DNA of 64,000 nucleotides from Cynocephalus volans (Eukaryota; Chordata; Mammalia; Dermoptera; Cynocephalidae), in the NCBI RefSeq assembly GCF_027409185.1, contig NC_084474.1, positions 28,086,382 to 28,150,381 of the forward strand, in the 5' to 3' direction. The notes beneath the pieces are model-generated. The model saw only the letters and a list, made by a program, of their open reading frames with translations, was not told the DNA's origin and ran no database searches. Shown here piece after piece: positions 38,701-50,548 of the stretch (positions are counted from its first letter, which is position 1; every line of letters begins with the position of its first letter). A program made the translations under genes and the position numbers.

Positions 38701-40370
38701 AGTGAGAACAGCCTGCTCTCACCACTACCGAATCTCGCTTTCTTCCTGCATCTGCACCTAGTGATCCGCCTTCCTTCTTATCTAAGACCATCCCTGTAAC
38801 TCGTGTTCTGGGTCCCTCCCTCTCTTGCCACCCAAGGACTTCACTCCTGTAGTGGTTCTTGGTCACACCATATATCTTTTCCACTGAATCATTCCCAATG
38901 ACATCTAAACATGCCTAAATATCTCTGTTTAAAAACTAAACCGCCCTCCTCTGATCCCCTCCACACACCACCCATTGCTGTGCATTCTGCCTCTGGAAAC
39001 TCTCAATCCTTCCTGTCTTTACTCTGTCATTCCGATCAGGCTTACATCTTCCCACTTCACTGAAATGGTGCTTTGCAGAGCCATTAGCAGCCAAAGTTCT
39101 TGTTACATTCAACGGTCACCTCTCTGGCCTCGTCCTACTCAACCTTGGCTACAGGAGTACATCAGCCCCTCACTCTTGAAACACCGTTCTCTAGGTTTCT
39201 ATGATACCTCATACTCCTTTACCTACCTCATTCGCTATTCTTTAAAATTCTCTTTTGAGAGCTCTTCTTTCTTGGTCCTATTCTAATTGTGATAGCGCCT
39301 AATATTCAATCTTAGGCCCTCTTCCCAATTTATTCTCTTCCCCTACGTGATGCCATCTTGTCTTGTGGCTTCATCACTCCCCACACTGTACCTTCCAATG
39401 TGCCTCTCTCCTCTGAGACCCAAATCTATATGTCTACCTGCTCATCTCTTGAGTTGGAAGTCTATTAGCTATTTCACACCCAATATGCTCAATGCAGAGT
39501 ACTTGAATCTAGCTCCCCTCCTCCTCACCCCAAGCCTACTCCTCCTCGTGAGAAATGCAGCCACCCCTCCAGTTGCTCAGGTCAAACCCTAGTGGTCACC
39601 TTTACTCTGCCTTCTCTTCCCTCCCACATCTGACACATTAGCAAATCCTGCCAGTGTCTCTACCAGATACACTGTCCATCCTACGACTTCTCACTGTGTC
39701 CACAACCGCTACAGCCTCAGCCCCCAACCAATATCCTGCTTGGCTGGCTGCAACAGCTTCTAGTCTCGTTGGTTCCACTCTTGCCCCCACTCCTCATCTG
39801 ATAACCAGACTTATTTTTTAAAAGTATAAACACTATTCTATCATGTCCATGCTTAAAACTCTCCAATGGCTTCCCACAGAGATTAAAAAAAAATCTCTAC
39901 CATGGTCTATAAGGCTCTTCATAATCTGGATCCTGTCACTCTTCCCCCATGCACTTTGTCCCAGCCACACTGGTCATCTTATTTTTTTCATGAAGGGGCA
40001 CAACGCATTCCCACCTCGGGGATTACACTCGCCACTCCCCTCCTGGAATGCTTTCCTTCCATACTTTCATAGCTGCTCCCCCCACCAACTTCTTGGTTTA
40101 TTCTCAAGGGTCACTACCCCAGGGAACTCTCTTCCTGATCATCTCAGCCAAAGATGCCTCAGTCCAATTCATTCCTTATCCAACTTCTTGATTTTCACAA
40201 ACCACTTATCTCTACCTGAAAGTATTCGATTTACATGGTGTTTATTTCCTACTTCTCCTCCAGAACACTAACTCCATAAGGACAGTGTCCTTCATTCAAT
40301 CATTGCTGTACCCCCAGCATCTAGAACTGCACCTCGGCACTTAACGATTACTCAGTAAAAGGGTATTGAG
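38700..40370 (+). repeat. Long L2 LINE 3' region (about 1.7 kb)
   Basis: The longest L2 relic in the window. Landmarks: tctctggcctcgtcctact near 39120, ctccaatggcttcccacaga near 39861, aaggctcttcataatctgg near 39912, tcctggaatgctttccttcc near 40040, and the tail acccccagcatctagaactg near 40308. The open frame at 39843-40271 is a by-product of this repeat. Confidence 0.75.
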
Positions 40371-40874
40371 TATCAAGTGAAGGAAAGAAACAACAAAGTA
40401 CAAGGAGACTAAAGCATGCTATGAGCATCTGAGTTTTGAAACATCACAGAAAAATAGCATCTATAACCCTGTAAATGCTCTTCATCCAGAAATAACAATC
40501 ATCAACTTTTAAATCCATTTACCTTTAATATGTCATGGATACTAAAATCAGGATCATACATAATAATTTGTTTCGTAGACTACTTATTTTCAAACTTAAA
40601 GTTATATCATGGTAGCCTTTAAAAATATATTTCCCTCCAGTTATTTTTAATGTTCCATAAGTTTTAATATTAAGACTATACTGTATTTTACAGCCAATTT
40701 CAAAAACTTGAAGTGGACTGAGAATATTTTCTATATATACCAGAAACAGCCTTAAAACAGTTTTCAATCAGGAGGTACTGTAATTTATGTCATTATTAAT
40801 CATTGGATACTTAAAATATTTCTGTATTTTAGTGGCAAGTAACACCATATGGGGGGTACAGTGTGGGGTTGAGA

Positions 40875-41110
40875 GGACTTCTGGAAAGTGTCAGACCTGA
40901 GTTAGAATCTGCTACTCAGTAGCTGCATGACCTTAGACAGGTTTTGTTTTAACTATCCTAAGCTTCATTTGGCTCCCCTGTAAAAGGGAAATAATAATGG
41001 TGTTACTATTATTACTATAATAACAGTTACTGTCAGAGAGATAACAGGATAGTAAATGGAATGATGTATGTAAAACACTTAGGACAAATGTCTATTCTTA
41101 GAATAGATGC
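40875..41110 (+). repeat. MIR SINE
   Basis: agacctgagttagaatctgc, agtagctgcatgacctta, ctcccctgtaaaagggaaat and a degraded right end with acacttaggac follow sense MIR. Confidence 0.7.
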
Positions 41111-41620
41111 TAAAAGTGGAATTACTGAGTAAAAGGATCAGCAAATTACAATTCTGAATCCATATTATCAAACTGCATTTCTGAAAACATATCCCTTTGT
41201 ATCCTTACCAGCAAGGTAAACAAGTGTTCATCTTACTGCTCTGTAGAGCATGCTATTGATCTTTGCCAATTTGATGGGCAAGAGGATAAACATTACTCTT
41301 TGACTTGACATTTCTGATTACCAGAAGTGAAATCCAACATTTTTCATACCTTCATGTATGTTGACAATTTGAATGCTTTTCTCCTGTGAATTGTCTGTTC
41401 ATGGACTTTGCTCATTTCTTGTACTCAGCAATTTCTTTACGTCTTTCTTAATGAGTTGCAATGATCTTAGTTCTTTGTTTAATTGGTTACAAATACTTTG
41501 CCCAGTTTTATCTTTCAATATTATCCATGGCTATTAAATATAGTTTGTTTTCTTTACTGATTACAGAAGAAATAAGTGTAGGTTATAGAGAAATTGGAAT
41601 ACACATAAAAGTATAAATAA
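41110..41620 (-). repeat. Ancient L1 fragment, antisense
   Basis: gccaatttgatgggcaag, acatttctgattaccag, gtgaattgtctgttcatgg and actttgctcatttcttg match the antisense L1 block 'ttgcatttctctgatta / tgaattgcctgttcat / cctttgcccatt'. Confidence 0.65.
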
Positions 41621-41689
41621 GAAAAAAATAAAACCTAAATCCAAGATATAATCAAAGTTAAAATTCTGGAGTTTATCTTTCCATATATC

Positions 41690-41780
41690 TGCTGCTCATC
41701 CATTTATGTATTCAACATATATTTACTGGGTACCTCCCATGGGCTAGGCCCTGTGCTAGAGAAACAGCAGTGAACATATT
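41690..41780 (-). repeat. L2 tail fragment, antisense
   Basis: tattcaacatatatttactg and ggctaggccctgtgctag are the antisense L2 terminus. Confidence 0.55.
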
Positions 41781-42324
41781 ATACATAAGGCATATAATTT
41801 TTTTAAAACAGAATTGAGAACAAACAATACATGTGTGTATCCCTCCAAATATCACTTTTCTAAATTAACTTTTTCTTGACAAACATTACAGCTCAATGAA
41901 TTTTTCAACCAACATCCAGATCAAGAAACAAAACAATCAGAATTACATAGTTTAGAAAGGTTTATTATAATAAATTATTGCCTTTATCTCAGACTAGTAA
42001 AAATTCATAGATACATATTAGTAACAATGTTATTAACCTTTTTTAGTCTCTTGATGTATTTTGCCAAGTGGCTATTCCAAAACTTTTGATTTACTGTTAA
42101 TTTACCTATATTTTCTCCTTCTATTTTATTCTTTCATATTGTAACTTAACTCTTTACCTATTTTAGCGTATAAGTTGAATAATCCATCCTTTCACTACTA
42201 GTCTGTTTGGTTTTATTTAACACATACAAAATTTTTCTGCAAGTTGGGTCTGTGTCCAAGCTATGTCCTCACTCCATAGTTAGTCTAATGTCAATGTTAG
42301 GCTAACACAAATTTTCACATTAAG

Positions 42325-43370
42325 AACCCCAAAACACAGGCAACAAAAGAAAAAGTAAACAAATGGGATTATATCAAACTAAAAAGCTTTTGCAGAGCAA
42401 AAGAAACAATCAACAGAGTGAAAAGACAACCAACAGAGTGGGAGAAAATATTTGCAAAATATACATCTGACAAAGGATTAATATCCAGAGTATAAAAGGA
42501 ACCCAAACAGCTTTACAGCAAAAAACCAAATAACCCAGCTAAAAAATGGGAAATGGAGCTGAATAGGCATTTCTCAAAGGAAGATAAATGAATGGCCAAC
42601 AGACACATGAAAAAATGCTCAACATCACTCATCATCCAGGAAATGCAAATCAAAACCACACTGAGATAACATCTCACTCCAGTTAGGATGGCTAATATCC
42701 AAAAGACTGAGAAGTATAAATGCTGGCAAGGTTGTGGAGAAAAAGGAACTCTTCTACACTGTGTGTGGGATTGCAAAATGGTGCAGCCTTTATGGAAAAT
42801 GATATGGAGGTTTCTCAAACAATTACAGATAGATCTACCATATGACTCAGCTATTCCACTGCTCGTAATATACCCAGAGGAATGGAAATCATCATGCTGA
42901 AGGGATACCTGTACTCCCATGCTTATTGCAGCACTATTTACAGTAGCCAAGAGTTGGAACCAGCCCAAATGTCCATCATCAGATGAGTGGATAAGGAAAC
43001 TGTGGTATACCTACACAGGAATACTGCTCTGCTATAAAAAAGAATGAAATACTACCATTCCCAGCAACATGGATGGACTTAGAAAAAAATTATATTAAGT
43101 GAAATATGTCAGGCACAGAAAGAGAAATACCACATGTTCTCACTTATTTGTGGGAGCTAAAAATAAATTAATAAATAAATACACAAACAAATAAATGGTA
43201 GGGGGAGAAGAAGACACAACAAGTACAATTCCTTAAACTTGTTAAGACAAGTGAACAGATATGATGTAGTGGGGGGAGGGGAGAGGCAGGGGAAGTGGAA
43301 GGGGTATAGGGACACGAAAATCAATTAGAATGTGTACTGAGAAGTTAAAATTAAAAAAAAAATACAATTA
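42325..43370 (+). mobile_element. 5'-truncated L1 (ORF2 end plus 3' UTR), about 1 kb
   Basis: Sense L1 beginning with aaacacaggcaacaaaag and continuing through gacaaaggattaatatccag, gaaatgcaaatcaaaacc, aaggttgtggagaaaaagg, caacatggatggactt and an A-rich end at about 43355-43367. ORF2 frame is broken by stops. It is far better preserved than the L1 around it, so it is younger. No confident target-site duplication was found. Confidence 0.9.
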
Positions 43371-43379
43371 TAAAACATT

Positions 43380-44080
43380 TTAATATTTGGTTAAGCCAAA
43401 CACTCATCATGTTTTGTCAAAAATTTCTAGCTATTTTTAACTATTTACCTTCTCAAATAGAATTTAGAATACTTTTGTCATATTACAAAAATGAAAAGGA
43501 AAGAAAGAAAGCTCATTTGCGCAAGTCTCCCTTTATATGTTTCAGTAAGATGTCATAGTTTTTATTAGTCATATGTTTCTCACAAGTACTTCATATAAAG
43601 GTTATTCCTTCTCTTTCCTTTTTTTGACACTTTTTGTGTTGTAGTTACTACTGCTATTTTAAAATTATAATTTAATTAAGTTTTCTAAATGTTACAGCTT
43701 TAGTATAGGAAGGCTATTGATTTTTGAATTTAATTTCTACATTCTTTCACTTTTCTGAAGTTTATCGTAAACACTAAGGATCTTTCAGTTGATTCTCTTC
43801 ATTTTTCTAAGTATATTAAATCTTTTGCAAAAAACAATAACTTTAATTTCTTTCATTTAATTAATTATAGCTTATATCTTATTGCATTGTTCAAAATTCC
43901 TAGGACAATGCTGAATAGTAGTGTTGGCAGACAGCATTCTTTGTTTCCATTTGTAATGACAATTTGGCTTTATTGTTTTACTGTTGGCTATTGGTATGAA
44001 GTAATATCTTTTATTATGTTAAAAGCTACATACTTTGACTCTTAATTTTTGGCTACCATAATGCCAATGAAATCATATTA
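43380..44080 (-). repeat. Older L1 fragment, antisense, probably split by the younger L1
   Basis: tcctaggacaatgctgaata and gtgttggcagacagcattc match antisense L1 ORF2 ('aggacttccagtacaatgttg / gtgggcatccttgtc'). AT-rich text of the same style at about 41990-42310, on the other side of the younger L1, may be the rest of the same element. Confidence 0.55.
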
Positions 44081-47047
44081 CTTAACACCAGGCATAAAGA
44101 GAAAATTCAATATAAGCTTAATGCCTTAGTTTTATTTAGACATATCCATCTTTCTACAATATTTTATTTTAACTATGGAAAAATCCAGAAGGAGAACTGA
44201 CCAGCAGCAGTTTAAATTGAAACATTATCATTTGCTGAAGGCCTTTACTCTGTTTGCAGACTAGACTTCCTTTCAATAAAAGTCCAATAGAAAGAACTCT
44301 TTTTCCATTCAGTAAGTGTCACACTTTACTATAAAAAAGCTGAAAAATACTCCCATTCTATACTGTCATTCATAAACAATGACTTCCATATAAGCATCAT
44401 CATATTGCACATGGAGACCTTTTTGTTAAGTGACATGAAGGACGTCAGTCAGACTCAGAGACAGCAAAGTCAGCAAGACACGATGGAACTAAAGTCTAAG
44501 CCCTTCTCTGATTATTTTCTATGACAATTATGTCTCCCTGTCACTCATGTTCCTTAACATGTCAAACAGTTTTAACAGTACAGAAAAACAAAATTTGCTT
44601 TTATTTTTTCCTGGAGTGTCAACAGAATCAATGGAAAATGGGAATTTTTTGTTATTAAAAAAATGTCACTAAGCAAGACAAGAAGACTTTTAAAGCTCAA
44701 AAGGGTTAATGTTTTCGTTTCTTAGAATTCAAGTAAGATATTTTTAAACTACTTTAAAAATTATGCCCTATATTTTCTAAATCATATTCTACCCATTTTA
44801 AGTACATACTTTGATGACACAACAAATGTTACTGGAAGCCCCTCACAGTGTGTATTTCATTATTCAGAATTTTCTTATTAAGCCAAAGAGTGAACTAACC
44901 AAACTATACAGAGGGGTAGTTGGCAAAAAGTTAAGATTTTAGAAGAAAATAAGGCCAAATGTCAACCAACAGAGTTCAGAAATCATACTCCAAGCTCCAA
45001 GAGATTGTTAAACTCCTTTAAATTAGTTGTACCATAGACCTTAAAAAGCTAAAAGCATGTAATTTAGATATATTGAAATATTCGTGTCCCTTACCACTGA
45101 GAATTCCTAATTGGAGTGTGAAATCCAGCATTACCACATCATTTCTGCCTGATGAGATAATTTTGGTTTTCTTAAGAGCATTATGCCAGTACACATATTT
45201 TTGCCAGGAGATAATTTTACTTTTTATTTTGAAAGAAACTTATATTTGCAATGATGAGTCCTAGGTTTGCTAAATAACAAAAAATATAAAAGACTAAAAT
45301 AAGTATAAGAACCAATTTATTTTAAATATATTGTGCAAATCTAGAGTGAACAATCTCCAAAGACAGAGCTAAATGAATCTTTCATTTATACTTTTGTTGA
45401 GATGTTTATATTATTCTCAAGTAAAATAACTTTTGTAAAGTTTAAAAATTTTTCCACTTTCGTTTTATAGTTTTGGTCTAATCATACCTTCATTCTCTTT
45501 TCTACTATACAAGAAATAGTCCAATGCTGAGAATAGAATCTGATCATTCCATAATGGCGCAGACCACTGTTCTTTTTTTTTTTTTTAATTTGGATTTACA
45601 GAAAAACTACATCCCTAAACTAGAACTTTTAATATATATTTTCATAGATTTGTTTGAGTACTACTTCAGTCTCTATACATTCTTCAGTGTGAATAACATC
45701 AATAAACAAAAATCTGGTTGTATCCATATCAAAACTGTAGTTTTTTGCTGTATATTATATCAAATTATCACTTTGCCTAACTTACTTTTCACCACAAAGT
45801 TCTGGCACTCTGTAGACAAGCTTTAGCATTTTTAAGAAGGTAGAGTTTAAAAACAATACTAAATTACTTCTAATTTCTTCTTGATGGGTGCTATTAACAC
45901 CTATTAACATCAATAAGAGTAACGAAGTTGTATCCAAGACAAAATATCAGTCTAGTCTGTATCCTAAGAAACAAATGGAAACTTAGGAAAGGAATTTTAA
46001 CATACTAGCAAAATATGGAATTTTTTTGTGCTGTTCTCTCACGAAGTAAAATACAACCATAAATCAGAAACAGCTTTTGAAAATAAGTATGATTATTAAG
46101 CTTTTCTAAAGGAAATTCTGGACTTGTCATTCATTTGTAATATTTCTACCTTAAAAATAAAAATAGTAATGTCTTAAATGTAATTTTCTTGAAGAAAGCA
46201 AACACTTTAAAATGCAAAATAATTTTGTATTTTACCCCTAGGTGTAAAAATAAATATTTCACTAAGGAATAAAAAAAAAAAAAAAGCACATTTAAATAAT
46301 TTTATTGCACTGGAAGTTGCCAATTCATCTGTGAGTAGTTTCATTGCAGATGAAAAGAAATCAAAATATGGGACAGATGTTGAACAAACCGCATTTAAGT
46401 TCTGTCACACACTAGCATTTTTCAAATGATTTTGGCTCATCTATTAAATAAGGTGCATTTTGCTTGATTTTGAAAAGGGAAACATCAGGAAATATTTAAA
46501 GGCCAATTGCTGCCAATTAACTTTGATCAGTAAAAGTTCTATTTGAATCTTTCAGATTCTTCTCCTGTCTGAAATAACATACATTTATAAAATCTAGCAA
46601 AACAACAACTTGATGATTAATGCCTGTTGGCAGCCCTACCACAAGCTTGCTTAACAGTGGGATTTAAATAAACAACTGTCTCAATTAAGAAGAGGGTGAA
46701 ATATACAGTTGTGTTTTCTCATAATGGAGATATAAAGAATAATATTCTTTATTCATAAGAATTCTGCTTATCAAGCTCATCATATGCCTGTAACATACTT
46801 AGTGAGACATTTTACAAAAATTTTCCCCAAACTCATAACGGACCAATAAAATATCAGCAGATTGACATAAGAAATCCTGGCAACCCAAATAACAGACGCC
46901 CGATCAAAATGTCCTCCAATCAACTGGACCAGCCAGGAAGAAAAGCATTTGACCTAAAACAGTAAGAGTCTGACACAGACAACACATGTAAGAATCATAA
47001 ATTCTGTGGGGAATCTAAAGGTAATACATCTTAAAACTGATTATGTA

Positions 47048-47182
47048 GGGCCGAGCCCGTGGCGCACTCGGAAGAGTGCGGTGCTGGGAGCGCAGCGACG
47101 CTCCCACCGCGGGTTCGGATCCTATATAGGAATGGCCGGTGCGCTCACTGGCTGAGTGCCAGTCACGAAAAAGACAAAAAAA

Positions 47183-47211
<29 letters not shown>
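47048..47211 (+). mobile_element. Young colugo CYN-type SINE with target-site duplication
   Basis: tRNA-derived head GGGCCGAGCCCGTGGCGCAC (A-box region), a B-box-like GCGGGTTCGGATCC, then a CTATATAGG linker and a shortened second unit GGCCGGTGCGCTCACTGGC, ending in a (TAAA)n tail. The flanks are perfect 15 bp copies of aaaactgattatgta (47033-47047 and 47212-47226). CpG sites are largely intact, unlike the rest of the window, so the insertion is recent. It lies 1.5 kb from an EYA1 exon, in antisense orientation. Confidence 0.9.
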
Positions 47212-47213
<2 letters not shown>

Positions 47214-47416
47214 AACTGATTATGTAACTGAGAAATATGTAGCTTCTGATAATCAACGACATTTAAGATTCTTGATATCAAATTTTCATCCTTACCAGTG
47301 GTTATCTGGAATTTAACTTTGAAACACAACAGCCAAAGTAAAGCAAAAGAGAAATACCATGAAGGCAAACCCACTGCCATATAATCAGTGATTGCTTCAT
47401 CTCATTATTCCAATTT

Positions 47417-48600
47417 CAGGTGTACCTCATTTTACTGCACTTCACAGACATTGTGGGTTTTCTTTTTGTTGTTGTTAAAAATTGAAGGTTCCTGGCAACT
47501 GTGTGGGTCTATTGTGCAGGTCTATTGGTGCCATTTTTCCAACAACGTGCTCACTTTGTATCTCTGCGTCACATTTTGGTAATTCTTGCAATATTTCAAG
47601 CATTTGCAGTATTGTTATATCTGTTATGGTGATCTGTGATCAGTGATCTTTGATGTTATTATTGTGATTGTCTTGGGGCACTACGAACCATAGAGATGGT
47701 GAATTTAATAGATAAATGTTGTACCTATTTTGACCAACAGGCCATTCCCCTGTCGCTCTCCCTCTCTTCAGGCCTATTTCCTGAGACACAACGGTATTGA
47801 AATAAGACCAGTTAATAACCTTACAGTGGCCTGTAAGTGTTCTGGTGAAAGGAAGAGTCTCATGTCTCTCACTTTAAATCAAAAGCAATGATGAAGCTTA
47901 GTGAGGACGCTTGTTGAAAGCCGAGACAGGCTGAAAGCCAGGCCTCTTGCACCAAACAGTTAGCCAAGTTGTGAATGCAAAGGACAAGTTCCTGAAATGC
48001 AAAGTGCTGCTCCAGTGAACACATGAGCGATAAAAAAGTGAAACAGCCTTATTGCTGATACGGAGAAAGTTTTAGTGGTCTGGGTAAAAGATCAAACCAT
48101 CCATGACATTCCCTTAGGCCAAAGCCTAATCCAGAACAAGTCCCTGACTCTTCACTTCTGTGAAGGCTGAGAGAGGTAAGGAAGCTGCACAAGAAAAGTC
48201 TGAAGCTAGCAGAGGATGGCCCATGAGGCTGAAGGAAAAAAGCCGTCTCCATAACACACCAGTGCAAGGGGAGGCGGCAAGTGCTGACACAGAAGCTGCG
48301 GCAGGCCACCCAGCAGATCCAGCCAAAATCATCGATGAAGGTGATCACACTAAATGACAGATTTTCAGTGTAGATGAAAAAGCCTTATACTGGAAGGAGA
48401 TGCCATCTAGGACTTTCATAGCTAGAGAGGAGAAGTCAATGCCTGGCTTCACAGCTTCAAAGGACAGGCTGACACTCTTGTTAGGGGCGAATGCAGCTGG
48501 TGACTTTAAGTTGAAGACAGTGCTCCTTGACCATTCTGAAAATCCTAGCGCCCTTAAGAATTATGCTAAATCTACTCTGCCTGTTGCTCAGTAGATATTT
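47417..48600 (+). mobile_element. Tigger1 DNA transposon, 5' half
   Basis: Pogo-type element. It starts with the terminal repeat CAGGTGTACCTCATTT and runs through ccatttttccaacaacgtgc, ggtgatctgtgatcagtg, agttagccaagttgtgaatg and gccatctaggactttcatag. About 1.18 kb is present of the roughly 2.4 kb full element; the 3' half and right terminal repeat are missing. The transposase reading frame is decayed but shows fragments, the longest at 48400-48594 ([29 protein letters not shown]), typical of the Tigger/jerky-like DDE transposase. The end at 48600 is about 110 bp from the EYA1 donor site at 48709. Confidence 0.92.
48400..48597 (+). pseudogene. Tigger1 transposase remnant
   Basis: Part of the DDE transposase of the Tigger1 copy described above. 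The peptide [20 protein letters not shown] and [14 protein letters not shown], then [14 protein letters not shown], are recognisable. The upstream portion is in another frame with stops (48160-48357, [19 protein letters not shown]), showing frameshifts. The C-terminal half is absent. Not functional. Confidence 0.85.
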
Positions 48601-48658
48601 CTGAAGTATGCCTTTACATTTAAAAAAACATATCCCATTGTTATTTTAAAACCAATCA

Positions 48659-48799
<141 letters not shown>

Positions 48800-50460
48800 C
48801 TAAAAGAAGAATTTTAGAGGTCAAGAACATATGTGCTTCAGGTTACATAAGATACAGTCTCACATTAAGAGGAGTCAGCATTATGAGAGGACAAAAGCAA
48901 GAGACACACGGGGAAACTAGGGCTCCAGCTGCTTTTGGAGTGCATGACTCATTCTGTGTGCAAATTTCAGTGACTTATTTTATAAAAACTGTCCCAAATG
49001 TTGTTGGCACTTTCCATAATAAAGAAATAACTTGATGTTTAAAATATTACAAAAAGTGTAATCTGGGGTTACTCAGAAATATCAAGTAGAAGAATTTAGC
49101 TTTATATGTCTGTTTCAGGAGAAAGACATTCAGTGAGTCCTTTGTTCATTGTTCATACTACACCATAGCCACTAGGCGTGTCTAAATGCACTGCCACAAT
49201 ATCAGAAAGTAGATATACTGTAGATTAATCTCAGAAGGGTAGCCAATAGCAATTTTGCCCTAGATGATAACTCTCTTCATTATCAGTATTTATTCAGACT
49301 GCCTGTCAATTTTGATTATACTCGAAGTAGGAAGTAATGGTCACTCTGACCAGCTGGTACCATGTCTAGTTTAGGAAGCTGATCTAGAAATTCATGTGAC
49401 ACTACCCAGGCATCAAATAGCCAGTACCATACACAGAGGGGAGTGCCAGCATTCCAAAGTGTAACAGTGGCTTCTACCTAACGCTTCAAGTCTTGGACAT
49501 TAGTGGTGAGTCGTCTGTCCCACACAATCTACATCCTGATATCACCTACTGGCTTTGAAAGAAACATAGGGGATATGCAGACATTTGCAGTCTTCACAGT
49601 GTTACTGTATTTGCAATGTATCAAATCTGGGAAGGAACACGATTTATGGTTGAAGATCTTGCATACTTAGTGAAGGAGGAAAGAATTTCCAGAAAGTATA
49701 CAAGGACATAAAATGAGTTTTTGAAAGTTTTATTGGCATTCTAATAATAATACCAACTTTTATATGTATGACATTTAAATTATTTCAAAGAACAATAATT
49801 TCTGATATATTATTTTATTACCACAGCAAACTTTTGGAATGAATACAGACTCTACCTGTACCATCATTTAACAAGGGAAACTGTAATTAGAGAAATCATG
49901 CCTTCAGGTAGAACACCCATCTGGCTGGGGTGTAACCTACGTATTATCACAGCCTGAGAGTCACAGTACAGTCGACAACATAAAACCCAAAGAAAATAAG
50001 ATTCTTACTATTCAACACCGCCCAACATAAACTCTATACTGAACACAGTCTTCATTCCAAATCTCAAGACTCGCCTGAGTCTTACTCCCTACTTTCCACG
50101 TACTGAAAGTCTGCCATGCCCTTGAGGAACTATAAGTCCCATCTCCTCAGGCACTTTGTCAAGCAGCAAGAAGTGGTGGAAAAAGGGCCCCAGAGGCATG
50201 CGAGGCTCTACCAGTGCTTTTCTACTTTGGTGTCTTTATCTCGCTGAGCCTCAGTTTGTTCTCCTCAAATTAGATGGCTAGATGGCAAGCACAATGTTCT
50301 CACACAGCCTAATAAAACAGTTCTTCTCTCTCAGTTTGGTACAATTACACGTGTTTGTACACCTCGGAGAGAGCAGGGGCCAGGGATGGAGGGATAGGGC
50401 TGCAGAATCGCTATGGCACCTGACACAGGCCAACTGGCTGCGTCTAGAGAGGCAGAGCCA

Positions 50461-50548
50461 GCACCGCCAACGCCTCCTGCGCCGCCCACCCTGCAGCACC
50501 GCCCATGCCTCCAGCACCGCCCACCCTGGAGCTCCGCCCACATTCTAC
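50461..50548 (-). repeat. GC-box minisatellite, 17/18 bp units
   Basis: Five units starting at 50461, 50479, 50496, 50514 and 50531, alternating 18 and 17 bp, so a 35 bp higher-order period. Four carry an exact GGGCGG on the minus strand (50482-50487, 50499-50504, 50517-50522, 50534-50539), the Sp1/KLF core. CpG-rich in an otherwise AT-rich intron. Confidence 0.9.

Noticed and set aside
39843-40271. 142-codon open frame on the plus strand
   Set aside because: Lies entirely in the 3' region of a decayed L2 element, which is not the coding part of L2.
42513-42968. 151-codon open frame on the minus strand
   Set aside because: It is the antisense of the L1 ORF2 3' end; a by-product of the repeat, with no independent coding support.
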